Positions 26,180 through 35,126 of a DNA stretch of 64,000 bases are shown here, piece after piece. Positions within the stretch are counted from its first letter, which is position 1; each line of letters starts with the position of its first letter. Location: contig JACQON010000013.1 of NCBI GenBank assembly GCA_016202545.1, positions 1 through 64,000 on the forward strand, written 5' to 3'. This stretch comes from Chloroflexota bacterium. Lineage in GTDB: Bacteria > Chloroflexota > Dehalococcoidia > Dehalococcoidales > JACQON01. The notes beneath the pieces were generated by a model. It searched no databases and was not told the DNA's origin. It was given only the letters and a program-made list of their open reading frames with translations. The translations under genes and the position numbers were made by a program.

Positions 26180-26285
26180 GGCCGTTTAATCGCCGCCGGG
26201 CCAGCCTGAGGACAGTACGCCTAGGAGCGCGTCAGGCAAATAGAAATGCTATCGGATATCATCGTCACCTTGCGAGTTGGCTAAG

Positions 26286-26411
26286 GCGAGAACGCCCATC
26301 CCCTTCAGGGTGAACCCTTCAGAGCGAGCCTTCAGGACGAGCCCTTCTGGGTGAACCCCTGACCCCCTTCCCGACGGGAAGGGGGAATTAAGTGAATCCG
26401 CAAATAGGAGT
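26286..26411. repeat. degenerate fragment related to the MITE-like repeat
   Basis: It contains CGCCCATC at the left, a hairpin CCCCTTCCCGACGGGAAGGGG and GAATTAAGTGAATC, recalling parts of the elements at 13480 and 38438, interspersed with short CTTCAGGGTGAACCC-like repeats (also seen at 38596-38620). No gene is seen between 26180 and 26460. Confidence 0.45.
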
Positions 26412-26460
26412 ATGTGCGCAAAGGTTGGTTCTAAAGTACACGTATTAGCCTGACAGGGCA

Positions 26461-26742
26461 CTAGCCGAACTTATGGCTGACTCCATAGCCACCCTTGGGA
26501 AAGCGCCACTCAATGTTCAGGTGAGGGCAGGCGATGCGGCAGGAGCCGCACTCCAGACACCCCTCATGACGGACGCTGATGCGGTCCACTTCCAGGCGAT
26601 AGACATTCCCCGGGCACAGGTACAGGCAGGACTGTTGGAGGCATTTCTTAAGGCAGATTTCGCCGTCGATTATCCGCAAATGGCTTTCCTCATCCACTTT
26701 GAAACGGTCTAAGAACAGCTTGTCTTCTATCTTTACCGTCAT
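26461..26742 (-). CDS. fixX: FixX-like ferredoxin
   Basis: A 93-aa ferredoxin-like protein that transfers electrons with FixC. Cysteine motifs: CLKKCLQQSCLYLCPG (first half) and CLECGSCRIACPHLNIEW. The C-terminal tail PKGGYGVSHKFG is typical of FixX. ATG 26742 follows GGAGGG at 7 nt and overlaps the fixC stop codon by ATGA, indicating translational coupling. It is the last gene of the etfB-etfA-fixC-fixX operon. Confidence 0.92.
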   Translation of the reverse strand: MTVKIEDKLFLDRFKVDEESHLRIIDGEICLKKCLQQSCLYLCPGNVYRLEVDRISVRHEGCLECGSCRIACPHLNIEWRFPKGGYGVSHKFG

Positions 26743-28046
26743 TTTACTGCCCTCCATCCCTGCCACAAAAGGCGAGCCAGCCTGAAGATGGACATCTTTT
26801 CGCCGCGGAAATTCTGCATTATCAATTTCTGCTTCTGCTTCTTGCCGACGCCGTTGACGGTGAGCATCTCCCTGGCGGCAAAGGAGGCGGCACGGGGCAT
26901 CTCGTTGAATAGCTCTTTATGGTGGTGCATGAACCTGCCGAACCTCCGATATTTCTTCATATCCTTGAGGACGTAGGACTCGGCCAGCCTCTCGCCATAC
27001 CTGGATAGAGCCTTCCTGGAGCAGTCATCCCGCCCAAGCGCTTCGATGATGGTCTCGGCAGCCATGCGGCCAGAAGCCATGGCCAGGTTGTTCCCCTCCC
27101 GGTGCAGGGCGTTGAACAGCATGGCTGAATCTCCGGCAATGAGATAGCCATCCCCGCAAAGCCGGGGGATAGCGTCATAGCCTCCCTCCGCCAGCCAGTG
27201 GGCGATGTATTCCAGTGACTTACCGCCGGAGATGAGCGGGGCTACCATGGGATGCTGCTTAAACTCCTCTATCAGCTCATAGGGCTTGATTTTAGTTGCG
27301 GCAAAATCGGCCAGGTTGGCCCCCACGGACAGGGACAGCGAATTGCGGTTGGTGTAGAGGGCGGCTACGCCGTCCATCCCGCCGGTAACTCCGCCCATTA
27401 TCTCGGCGGTGACCCCGTCTATGCCGGAGACGCCGAAACGCTGCTCAATAACGGCAGCGGGCAAGTCGATGAGCTCTTTAACTGCCAGGGCCACCTGTTC
27501 CGGCTTAGGCTCAAGGCGGAAGCCGGTACGGACAGCCAGGGGCGAATTGACGCCGTCGGCCAGAAGGGTAATCCTGGCCCGGACCTCGCCTTCCGCCCTG
27601 CCAGTAGCCACCCCGGTCACGGCGCCACGGCTGTCTCTGAGCAGGTCAACTACCACGGTAGCGGGGACAACCAGCGCCCCTTTCTTCTGCGCCTGCTCAG
27701 CGTACCAGCGGTCGAATTTGGCCCTGAGCACGGTGAAGGCATTGTGTTTTCTCTCGGTGCCAAGGGCAGCATCTCGATAGCCGACGCTGAAACCGCTATC
27801 CCGGGAAAGGTACCATATCCTGGACTCGATGATGTTGCGCTCGATGGGGCATTTGCGCTCAGCGAAGTCAGGGAGTATCCGGGCCAGGTCATAGCCGTAG
27901 AGCACGGCACCGGACAGGTTCTTAGCCCCGGGATATTCCCCCCGCTCAAAAACGATGGTCTTTACGCCAGCATCGGCGAGGATACAGGCGGCAGATATGC
28001 CAGCAGGCCCGGCGCCAACTATAGCGACATCGAAGGCCGCCTTCAT
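26739..28046 (-). CDS. fixC: FixC, electron transfer flavoprotein-quinone oxidoreductase
   Basis: A 435-aa FAD-dependent membrane-associated oxidoreductase carrying electrons from the flavoprotein FixAB toward quinone. The N-terminal dinucleotide-binding motif is VGAGPAGISAACILADAG (about residues 9-26), followed by the FAD signature FERGEYPGAKNLSG. A conserved GDSAMLFNALHREG comes later. Its start overlaps the etfA stop by 4 bp, so FixB, FixC and FixX are coupled. Confidence 0.94.
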   Translation of the reverse strand: MKAAFDVAIVGAGPAGISAACILADAGVKTIVFERGEYPGAKNLSGAVLYGYDLARILPDFAERKCPIERNIIESRIWYLSRDSGFSVGYRDAALGTERKHNAFTVLRAKFDRWYAEQAQKKGALVVPATVVVDLLRDSRGAVTGVATGRAEGEVRARITLLADGVNSPLAVRTGFRLEPKPEQVALAVKELIDLPAAVIEQRFGVSGIDGVTAEIMGGVTGGMDGVAALYTNRNSLSLSVGANLADFAATKIKPYELIEEFKQHPMVAPLISGGKSLEYIAHWLAEGGYDAIPRLCGDGYLIAGDSAMLFNALHREGNNLAMASGRMAAETIIEALGRDDCSRKALSRYGERLAESYVLKDMKKYRRFGRFMHHHKELFNEMPRAASFAAREMLTVNGVGKKQKQKLIMQNFRGEKMSIFRLARLLWQGWRAVK

Positions 28047-29305
28047 CCCTGCCGTACCCTTTCCTTTATCCTGGCTTCAAGTCCCTTGATGAGCTCAGGC
28101 ACGACTTGCAGATAGTCGCCGATGAGGGCGTAATCAGCGATTTGAACCATGGGGGCGTGACGGTCGGTATTGATGGCGATTATCCTTTCCGAAGTCTGCA
28201 TTCCCACCAGGTGCTGCACCGCGCCGGATACTCCGACGCCGATGTATAGCTTGGGCGCTACCGTCTTCCCCGTCTGGCCCACCTGGCGCATATAGGGAAG
28301 AAGGCCGGACTCAACCACCGCCCGAGAGCAGCCGACAGCCCCCCCCAGCAGGTGGGCAAGTTCCTCCAGCATAGGCAGGTGCCTGGAGTTACAAGCGCCT
28401 CTGCCCACTACCACCAGCACCGAAGCCTTGGTGATATCCACCCCGCCTAGCTCCAGCTTTCGGGGGATAAACTCAAGCACCCGGGGGAGTTCATCCCGGG
28501 GAGGCTGGAAGTCGAGAAGGCGAATCTCACCTCGCCGCTCAGGGTCTTTCTTGGGCATCTTCATCACCCTGGGCCTTACCGTGCTCATCTGCGGCCGGTA
28601 GTTCCGGCAGAGGATGGTAGCCATGATATTGCCGCCGAAGGTGGGGCGGGTCATCAACAGCAACTTCTCCTCATCATCTATGTCCAGCCCGGTGCAATCA
28701 GCGGTCAGCCCGGTCTTCAGGTAAGTGGCGGCAATGCTGGCCAGGTCTCTCCCCAGCGGAGTCGCCCCCAGCAGCACTATCGCCGGCTTGACCTGCTGGC
28801 ACAGGCTGGTCAATGCCTTGCCATAGACCTTTGACAGGTATATTTCAAGGACGGGGTTGTCCATCATGTAAACTATATCGCATCCGTAGGCGATAGCCTC
28901 TTTGGCTATCGGCTCAATGCCCTTTCCCAGAAGGAGCCCTATGACCTGGGTGTCCAGCTTGGCGGCGAGCTCCCTGGCCTTGCCTACCAGCTCCCAGGCT
29001 ACGTCAGCCCCTTTGCCCTGGTGGACCTCGATAAAGACCGCCACGCCGCGGTATTCGTCAATAGGCTGCGGCCCTTTCTCGGCCTCAACCTTCTTTTTCC
29101 TCACCTTTTCAAAAAGGATGGAGTTGGCGGGGCAGACATCAACGCATTTTCCGCAGCCAACGCACTTGTCGGGGTCGATTATGGCCACCCCGCCTTCCAT
29201 GCGCATGGCACCTTTGACCGGGCATTCCCCGATGCATAGCTGACAGCCAATACATTTATCGGGGATTATCTCGGCAATTTCCCTGCCTTTGCTGTTCTTC
29301 GGCAT
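28043..29305 (-). CDS. fixB: electron transfer flavoprotein alpha subunit with N-terminal 2x[4Fe-4S] ferredoxin domain (FixB/EtfA)
   Basis: A 420-aa EtfA. Residues about 18-62 form a bacterial ferredoxin domain (CIGCQLCIGECP and CVGCGKCVDVCP). The EtfA domain follows: adenine-nucleotide-like fold, then the C-terminal FAD-binding part with VVVGRGACNS, QVGQTGKTVAPKLYIG and GVSGAVQH. The ferredoxin extension is found in some anaerobes and provides an extra electron route, consistent with electron bifurcation or confurcation between NADH or acyl-CoA, ferredoxin and quinone. Only 2 bp separate it from fixA. Confidence 0.94.
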   Translation of the reverse strand: MPKNSKGREIAEIIPDKCIGCQLCIGECPVKGAMRMEGGVAIIDPDKCVGCGKCVDVCPANSILFEKVRKKKVEAEKGPQPIDEYRGVAVFIEVHQGKGADVAWELVGKARELAAKLDTQVIGLLLGKGIEPIAKEAIAYGCDIVYMMDNPVLEIYLSKVYGKALTSLCQQVKPAIVLLGATPLGRDLASIAATYLKTGLTADCTGLDIDDEEKLLLMTRPTFGGNIMATILCRNYRPQMSTVRPRVMKMPKKDPERRGEIRLLDFQPPRDELPRVLEFIPRKLELGGVDITKASVLVVVGRGACNSRHLPMLEELAHLLGGAVGCSRAVVESGLLPYMRQVGQTGKTVAPKLYIGVGVSGAVQHLVGMQTSERIIAINTDRHAPMVQIADYALIGDYLQVVPELIKGLEARIKERVRQG

Positions 29306-29307
29306 GG

Positions 29308-30147
29308 TTATCCCTGACCGTTGCTGAATAGTTCATTTAGCAACTCCGTCTCCTTACCGAAGAAGGTATCGAAGAAGCTGCTAATAGCCTGCTCTTTGTT
29401 CTCGGTGCTGTCAAAGACCAGGCCCCCACCCCGCTTCGGCGGAGTGAATATTTGCTTTACCATGGTGGGCGAGCCTTTCAAGCCGAACATTTCAGGCTGC
29501 CCGCCCAGGTCGGCGGCCGTCCAGGCCTTGACCTCCTGCGTCAAAGAGCGCACCAGCTCGGGGAGAGACGCATATCGCGGGGCCGCCAGTTCCAGCTCAG
29601 CGGTCAGCAGCACGGGCAATCTGCCCTCGATTATCTCGCTGCCGCCCTCGACCTCCCGCCTGACCCTGATGGTCTTTTTCTCCAGGTCTACGCCGATAAT
29701 CTCAGAGACGTAGGTGAACTGGTTGAAACCCAGGCGGGTGGCTGTGCCCGGCCCGGTCTGGGCAGTATCCCCGTCAATGGCCTGTTTGCCGAACAGGACA
29801 ACATCTACCGGCTCGGTCTGGGCAACCTTGGCTATGGCCAGCGACAGGGTGGCGCTGGTGGAGAGGGTATCAGCGCCGGCAAAGGCGCGGTCAGTGAGCA
29901 GGATAACCTCGTGAGCCCCCAGGGACAAACACTCCCGCAGGGCCGATTCAGCCTGCGGCGGCCCCATGGAGATGACGGTCACCTTCCCGCCATACTTCTC
30001 CGCCAGACGAACGGCGGCCTCAACAGCCACCACGTCATAGGGGTTGCAGATTGACTCAACCCCGGCACGGATGAGGGTGTTGGTCTCCGGGTCAATCTTG
30101 ACCTGCGCCGTGTCCGGCACCTGTTTGACGCAGCAGATAATATGCAT
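29308..30147 (-). CDS. fixA: electron transfer flavoprotein beta subunit (FixA/EtfB)
   Basis: A 279-aa EtfB, partner of the alpha subunit. The N terminus (IICCVKQVPDTAQVKIDPET) and the AMP/FAD-binding stretch FGKQAIDGDTAQTGPGTATR are diagnostic. First gene of the fixABCX operon, with a promoter at 30269-30297. The complex shuttles electrons from dehydrogenases to FixCX; direction here cannot be determined. Confidence 0.94.
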   Translation of the reverse strand: MHIICCVKQVPDTAQVKIDPETNTLIRAGVESICNPYDVVAVEAAVRLAEKYGGKVTVISMGPPQAESALRECLSLGAHEVILLTDRAFAGADTLSTSATLSLAIAKVAQTEPVDVVLFGKQAIDGDTAQTGPGTATRLGFNQFTYVSEIIGVDLEKKTIRVRREVEGGSEIIEGRLPVLLTAELELAAPRYASLPELVRSLTQEVKAWTAADLGGQPEMFGLKGSPTMVKQIFTPPKRGGGLVFDSTENKEQAISSFFDTFFGKETELLNELFSNGQG

Positions 30148-30268
30148 TTGTTACCCGGTACTCCCCTGTCAATCGCACGTTGACTGGCTCAACAGCGACC
30201 ACCCAAGAACATATCTCGCCGCAGGAAGCTCAGGTGACTTACAGAGATTAACCAATCTGGCCGTGCAT

Positions 30269-30297
30269 ATTTTACCCGATGCCGAGCAATTATGCAA
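30269..30297 (-). promoter_or_regulatory. promoter of the fixABCX operon
   Basis: On the reverse strand TTGCAT (30292-30297), 17-bp spacer, TAAAAT (30269-30274), leaving an untranslated leader of roughly 115 nt before fixA. The opposite-facing radical SAM gene ends nearby, so this promoter serves fix alone. Confidence 0.5.
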
Positions 30298-30308
30298 GTC
30301 TTGGCGTC

Positions 30309-31733
30309 TCAGGTCCTTTTAGCCATGCTCTGTCTGAGGATATCCCAGTAGGCGCCTCGGGCACCCTGCTCAATCAGCCGGCCCAGCGCTTCATCACCGG
30401 CGTAGTTGTAGCTCCCCTTCTCAGACGGCCGGGATAGTACCAGGAACCTGGGGTCATCGCCGACGAGCCGGTCTATCAGGGCGGTGGCATCATCACCCAG
30501 AGCGGGAGACAGGTAGAAAAGCGGCTCACCCGGGGCCTGGCTGACTGCCGGGTATAGTCCGTCCCTGACGGCGCCGCTGACCACGGCCTCTTCAAGCGGG
30601 GTGTGCGGGTATACCCTCACCCCGGCGGCGATTCCCACCAGGGGGACATCCATCTCCCTGACCTTTTCTACGGTCGCCCGCAGCGTCCCGGGTGTTTCTC
30701 CGGGAGCACCTGCCAGCAGGTCAAATATATAGTTGAGTCCTTGACGGCGGAGAACGGCGACAAGCCGGGCAACATCAGCGACCAAGTAGGACTTGCCCAG
30801 CCGACGTAGCTGCTCGTCGCAAAGGGAATCAACGCCGAAATTTATGCCGGCGCAGCCTGCCGCCTTCATCAGGCCGTCCAGCTCCCGGTCAAAGGGAACC
30901 GGCGAGCAGTAGCAATACCACCTCACCCTATCCTTCAAGCCAGCGCCGATTATGGCCTGGCAGACTTCCCTGGCATGGCCAACGGGGAGGTTGAACTCGC
31001 TATCGCACAGGTGGAACCAGGAGACGCCCTGGTCAACCAGGTCTTGAAGCTCATGGACCACCATTTGCGGCGGCCTCAAGCGCATCCTGTTTCCCCTGGC
31101 TACAGGGTCGGCGCAGAAGATACACCCCTGGGAGCAGCCCCGCTTGGTCTCTACGCCCACCATGGCCCCGGCTTGCTCATATCTCCTGTTGTCGAACAGG
31201 CGGCGGCGCGGCGCAGGCAAGCGCCGGAGGTCAACATCCGCCCTGGGGTTGCGGACTACCTTTTCACCCCGCCGGTAGACCAGGCCGGGCAAGCCGGTGA
31301 TAGCCTCGCCCCCGGCCAGCGCCCTGGCCAGGGACGCCAGCGCTTCTTCGCCATCGCCTTCGATGCCAGCCTCGGCTCCGGTGGCCAGGAGCACAGCCTC
31401 AGGCATGGTGGAAAAGCCGCCGCCGCCGAGGAACACCGGCGCAGCGGTCAGCTTTTTAAGCTCGGAGACAACACTGCTGACCCAGGGTAGGAAGGACTTC
31501 CGGGAAATGAAGGAGCAATCGTCAGTGTTGCGGACGCCCACTCCGACTGCCAGCGGCTCATCGCTTCCAAGCTGCTTTCGCAGCGAGGCCTTCCAGTCAG
31601 CCTCAAAGGACAGGTCCAGCACCTGCACCGGTATGCCGGCGTCGATAAGCGCCTGGCCGACATACTCCAGGCCGACCGGACTCACTGGCGGCCGGACGAC
31701 GTTGGTGTTAACCAGTAATATAACCTGCGACAT
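30309..31733 (-). CDS. B12-binding domain radical SAM protein
   Basis: A 474-aa protein with an N-terminal cobalamin-binding fold (about 1-140; begins VILLVNTNVVRPPVSPVGLEY) and a radical SAM barrel with the cluster motif CSQGCIFC (CxxxCxxC) near residue 205. The class includes methyltransferases and ring-forming enzymes for lipids, cofactors and peptides; nothing here fixes the substrate. Neighbours are the fix operon promoter downstream and a divergent TRAP transporter 146 bp upstream. No obvious precursor peptide gene is adjacent. Confidence 0.88.
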   Translation of the reverse strand: MSQVILLVNTNVVRPPVSPVGLEYVGQALIDAGIPVQVLDLSFEADWKASLRKQLGSDEPLAVGVGVRNTDDCSFISRKSFLPWVSSVVSELKKLTAAPVFLGGGGFSTMPEAVLLATGAEAGIEGDGEEALASLARALAGGEAITGLPGLVYRRGEKVVRNPRADVDLRRLPAPRRRLFDNRRYEQAGAMVGVETKRGCSQGCIFCADPVARGNRMRLRPPQMVVHELQDLVDQGVSWFHLCDSEFNLPVGHAREVCQAIIGAGLKDRVRWYCYCSPVPFDRELDGLMKAAGCAGINFGVDSLCDEQLRRLGKSYLVADVARLVAVLRRQGLNYIFDLLAGAPGETPGTLRATVEKVREMDVPLVGIAAGVRVYPHTPLEEAVVSGAVRDGLYPAVSQAPGEPLFYLSPALGDDATALIDRLVGDDPRFLVLSRPSEKGSYNYAGDEALGRLIEQGARGAYWDILRQSMAKRT

Positions 31734-31821
31734 ACCCTGCTAGCCAAAACCCGGGCAACCTGACTCATTATAGCCCTGGTCGCTTATCCGGACAAGCGAA
31801 AAACACCTTGAAGAATAGGTA

Positions 31822-31850
31822 TTGACTTTAGGGGCTGAACATGGTACAAA
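31822..31850 (+). promoter_or_regulatory. promoter of the TRAP transporter operon
   Basis: TTGACT (31822-31827), exact 17-bp spacer, TACAAA (31845-31850), about 30 bp before the dctP start codon. Confidence 0.55.
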
Positions 31851-31879
31851 GGTGAATATTGCAACAGGAGGTAGGTAAT

Positions 31880-32971
31880 ATGAAAGGGAAACTGGTAATA
31901 GCCGGCTTGCTCGTATCACTGCTGACGCTGTCGCTCATGGCCTGCGCCAAGGCGCCGACGCCAGCCCCTACACCAGTTCCAACACCGGCCCCCACGCCAA
32001 CACTGACACCACCTCCAGCACCAGTGGAGTGGAAGGGGTTAAGGCCATGGGCTTTGGAAACTGCTGATGTTTTCGTCTACAGGGAACTCATCAAGCGGGT
32101 CAATGAGCGTTCGGCAGGACGCCTGGTAATAAAGGACCTCGGCGGCTCCGAGGTAATCTCTTCAACGGCGCAATTCGCCCCTCTTAAGACAGGGTTAGTT
32201 GACCTGCTGCTCACCTCCACCGGTTACATAGCCGATAAATACCCCGAGGGCAACGCCATGATGTACGGATTCGGGGCTACCCCGGACAAGTTGCGCGCCG
32301 GCGGAGTATATGCCAAGCTCGACGAGATAGCGCTCAAGGAACACGGCGTGCGCCTCCTGGGCATCGGGGCCTGGTATAGCGCCCATGTATGGTTGACCAA
32401 GCCTATTAATGGACTTGCTGACCTGAAGACGATGAAAATGAGAAGCCATCCTGCCTATGACCCGCTTCTCAAAGGGCTGGGCGTCCCCACCGTTACTATA
32501 TCCTTCGGCGAGGTCTATACCGCCTTGGAGCGCGGGGTGATTGATGGCATGGCATGGTCTGGAGGGATTAGCGAGTACGGCTTACAGAAGGTGTTAAAAT
32601 ACCGCATTGACCCGCCATTCTGGAGAGCTGGATGGGTTCCTATAATGGTGAATGCCAAGAGCCTGGATGCGCTGCCGGCAGACCTACAAAAGCTAGTCAT
32701 TGATACCATGCTAGAGATTGAGAAGGACATTACTAAAACATTTGACGACATCTTCACCAAGATGGAAGCTCCGGCCCTCAAGGAGGCAGGTATACGGACG
32801 GCACAACTGAGCCAGGCCGACTGGCTGGAGACACAGCGCATCGCCTGGGAAAAGGGACTGCCAGAAACCTTGGCTAAGGTCAGCCCGGCGTACGGGCAGG
32901 AGCTGATAAAGCTGCTGAGCCGGTTCTACCCACCCAAGGAAGCCTATCCAGAGGTGCCGGTGCTCGACTGA
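31880..32971 (+). CDS. dctP: TRAP transporter substrate-binding lipoprotein DctP
   Basis: A 363-aa extracytoplasmic solute receptor. ATG 31880 follows CAGGAGG. The signal peptide ends at a lipobox (LMAC), after which a Pro/Thr/Ala/Val linker of about 28 residues tethers the domain to the membrane, a style shared with two other lipoproteins in this window. The rest is a DctP-type periplasmic binding fold with the family's TSTGYIADKYPEG and MKMRSHPAYDPLLKGLG regions. TRAP receptors bind organic acids; the exact ligand is unknown. DctQ and DctM genes follow after a 209-bp gap with a strong hairpin. Confidence 0.9.
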   Translation: MKGKLVIAGLLVSLLTLSLMACAKAPTPAPTPVPTPAPTPTLTPPPAPVEWKGLRPWALETADVFVYRELIKRVNERSAGRLVIKDLGGSEVISSTAQFAPLKTGLVDLLLTSTGYIADKYPEGNAMMYGFGATPDKLRAGGVYAKLDEIALKEHGVRLLGIGAWYSAHVWLTKPINGLADLKTMKMRSHPAYDPLLKGLGVPTVTISFGEVYTALERGVIDGMAWSGGISEYGLQKVLKYRIDPPFWRAGWVPIMVNAKSLDALPADLQKLVIDTMLEIEKDITKTFDDIFTKMEAPALKEAGIRTAQLSQADWLETQRIAWEKGLPETLAKVSPAYGQELIKLLSRFYPPKEAYPEVPVLD

Positions 32972-33033
32972 TTCAGGTGCCGGAATACACCCTTTGCAGA
33001 AGCTCACGCCGTTTCAACGATAACGGGGCTGGT

Positions 33034-33068
33034 ATTATAGAGAGGGGGCTGCGCCCCCTCTCTATAAT
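33034..33068 (+). terminator. perfect 16-bp hairpin between dctP and dctQ
   Basis: Bases 33034-33049 pair perfectly with 33053-33068 around a TGC loop. No T run follows immediately (CCTATCGCTTTT), so it is more likely a partial terminator or mRNA-stabilising processing hairpin that lets the receptor be made in excess over the membrane subunits. Confidence 0.65.
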
Positions 33069-33180
33069 CCTATCGCTTTTCCTCCTCAGGAGAAGTGATA
33101 AATGGAATGAGGCCGCCAGCAAGCGCGTTGAAGCAGTAATAAACCTGGCAATATGCTAGGCCATCTTAAAGGCATTTGTT

Positions 33181-33666
33181 ATGTTAAGCCGCCTTTTCGA
33201 CAGGGTCTTGTTTGCTTCGGCCGTGGTCGCTGCAGCTCTGGTCGTCTACATGGCAGTGACCACTGATTTCGATGTAATCATGCGGTACTTCTTCCGCCGG
33301 CCTACCCGGTGGGCGGTCGACTTCAGCGAATACGCCCTTCTCTATGTGACCTTCCTGGGGGCCGCCTGGGTGCTGGCAAGGGAAGGACATGTCAAGATTG
33401 ACATCGTGTTGAACGCGCTGTCATCGAGAAGCCAGCAGTTACTGAACATCATCACCTCGTTGTTGGGGGCTGGAGCCTGTGGGATATTCTTCTGGCTCGG
33501 TCTGGAGGTAACCTGGGAGGTATACGAAGCCGGGGATATCCTGTGGAAATCGACCATCATCCCCAAGTGGCCGGTCTGGATGGTGATGCCGGCTGGCAGC
33601 TTGCTGCTCACGATCCAGTTCCTCAGGCGGACATGGTACTACGTCCGCGGGCACGATATGCCCTGA
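33181..33666 (+). CDS. dctQ: TRAP transporter small membrane subunit DctQ
   Basis: A 161-aa membrane protein with four predicted helices, matching the small TRAP permease. The conserved region VDFSEYALLYVTFLGAAWVL and an N-terminal LFDRVLFASAVVAA are typical. It works with the large permease downstream to couple solute uptake to an ion gradient. No strong ribosome binding site is seen before the ATG, consistent with lower expression than the receptor. Confidence 0.9.
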   Translation: MLSRLFDRVLFASAVVAAALVVYMAVTTDFDVIMRYFFRRPTRWAVDFSEYALLYVTFLGAAWVLAREGHVKIDIVLNALSSRSQQLLNIITSLLGAGACGIFFWLGLEVTWEVYEAGDILWKSTIIPKWPVWMVMPAGSLLLTIQFLRRTWYYVRGHDMP

Positions 33667-33746
33667 GGCAATTCAGGTAAACCGGAGCGGTACTGGTGAG
33701 AGTCCGCCAGCGCCGGCATTTCGGGCAGAGGAGAGAAAACGTAGAC

Positions 33747-35057
33747 ATGGAGTGGTGGGCCATATTGCTCATCATCGCCGGCCTGTTGCTGGCCTTCTTT
33801 GCGTCCGGCATTCCGGTAGCGTTTGCTTTCCTCGGGCTCAACATCATCGGCTTCGCCGTCTGGGCGGGCGGCCTCAGGGGGCTGGAGCTCCTGGTGCCCA
33901 GCGCCTATGACAGCGTCGCCACCTTCACCTGGGTAGCCGTACCGCTATTCATCTTCATGGGCCAGATGCTGTTCCAGACCGGGCTGGGCAGATTGCTGAT
34001 AGACCAGTCGGCAAAGTGGGTCGGCGGAATACCGGGTAGCCTGAGCCTGGTGGCCATTGGCTCTGGTACTTTGTTCGCCATGATGAGCGGTTCCGGCATA
34101 AGCGGGGTCGCTCTATTCGGGTCAACCCTGGCCCCGGAAATGAGTCTCAGGGGGTACAGCAAGCAGATGATTTATGGCCCTCTTCTGGCGGCTGGCGGAC
34201 TGGCCGTGATTATCCCCCCGAGCACCTTAGCTGTAATCGTAGCTACTTTGTCTGTGCAGTCAGTAGGAGACCTCTTGATTGGCGGAGTCATCCCAGGGTT
34301 TATCCTGGCCGGTTTCTACGTGGCCTATATCCTGGTACGGGGACATCTCCAGCCACACCTATGCCCTACCTTTGCCCCACCCCACATCACCTGGGGTGAC
34401 AGGATAAAGGCGCTGGCATTGATAGCTCCGCTCGGCAGCATTATCTTTTTGGTACTCGGACTCATCTTTCTGGGCGTAGCCACCCCTTCTGAAGCGGCAG
34501 CGCTGGGAGCCACAGGCACCCTCGTCCTGGCGGCGGCCTACCGCCGATTGACCTGGCAAGCGATAAAAGAGACGCTGTGGGCCACGACTACGGTGACGGT
34601 TATGGTCTTCGTGATTCTGCTGTCAGCCACCGCCTTTGGCCAGCTACTGGCCTACACAGGCGTATCGCGGGAGCTTAGCACCCTGGTCACCAGCCTGCCC
34701 GTCCCGCCTATTGTCATCATTATCGCTATACAGATAACACTGGTCATCATGGGGATGTTTATGGAATCCGTGCCCATGGTGATGATAACCATTCCTATTT
34801 TCTTTCCTATAGTCCGGGCGCTGGGGTTTGACCCGGTATGGTTCGGCGTCCTGATGGTAGTCAATATGGAGCTGGCAGCTATGTCGCCTCCCTTCGGGCT
34901 GTACCTGTTCACGCTGAAGGGAGTCCTCCCAGATGCCACCATGGCCGATATCTACCGGGCGGTTGTCCCCATGTGCCTGATAGTCCTGGTACTGGTCATC
35001 GCCCTGCTTATCTTTCCGTCGCTGGTCACCTGGCTGCCCGGGCTGATGCTGAAATAG
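33747..35057 (+). CDS. dctM: TRAP transporter large permease DctM
   Basis: A 436-aa polytopic membrane protein with about 11-12 helices, the ion-coupled permease of the TRAP system. ATG 33747 is chosen because GAGGAGAG precedes it; a GTG at 33696 would add 17 Arg-rich residues unlike the family. Family features include ASGIPVAFAFLGLN, SGSGISGVALFGS, and PPSTLAVIVATLS, with MSPPFGLYLF near the C terminus. It ends 69 bp from the convergent RlmD-Maf gene. Confidence 0.93.
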   Translation: MEWWAILLIIAGLLLAFFASGIPVAFAFLGLNIIGFAVWAGGLRGLELLVPSAYDSVATFTWVAVPLFIFMGQMLFQTGLGRLLIDQSAKWVGGIPGSLSLVAIGSGTLFAMMSGSGISGVALFGSTLAPEMSLRGYSKQMIYGPLLAAGGLAVIIPPSTLAVIVATLSVQSVGDLLIGGVIPGFILAGFYVAYILVRGHLQPHLCPTFAPPHITWGDRIKALALIAPLGSIIFLVLGLIFLGVATPSEAAALGATGTLVLAAAYRRLTWQAIKETLWATTTVTVMVFVILLSATAFGQLLAYTGVSRELSTLVTSLPVPPIVIIIAIQITLVIMGMFMESVPMVMITIPIFFPIVRALGFDPVWFGVLMVVNMELAAMSPPFGLYLFTLKGVLPDATMADIYRAVVPMCLIVLVLVIALLIFPSLVTWLPGLMLK

Positions 35058-35126
35058 TAGCATTGAGGCGATACCTGAATACCCCCGGCACCATTACAGG
35101 AAACAAAATCCTGAGTGAAAGCAGGC

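Noticed and set aside
26286-26411. CRISPR-like array
   Set aside because: The short CTTCAGGGTGAACCC-like words are irregularly spaced, imperfect and too few; no cas genes are present.
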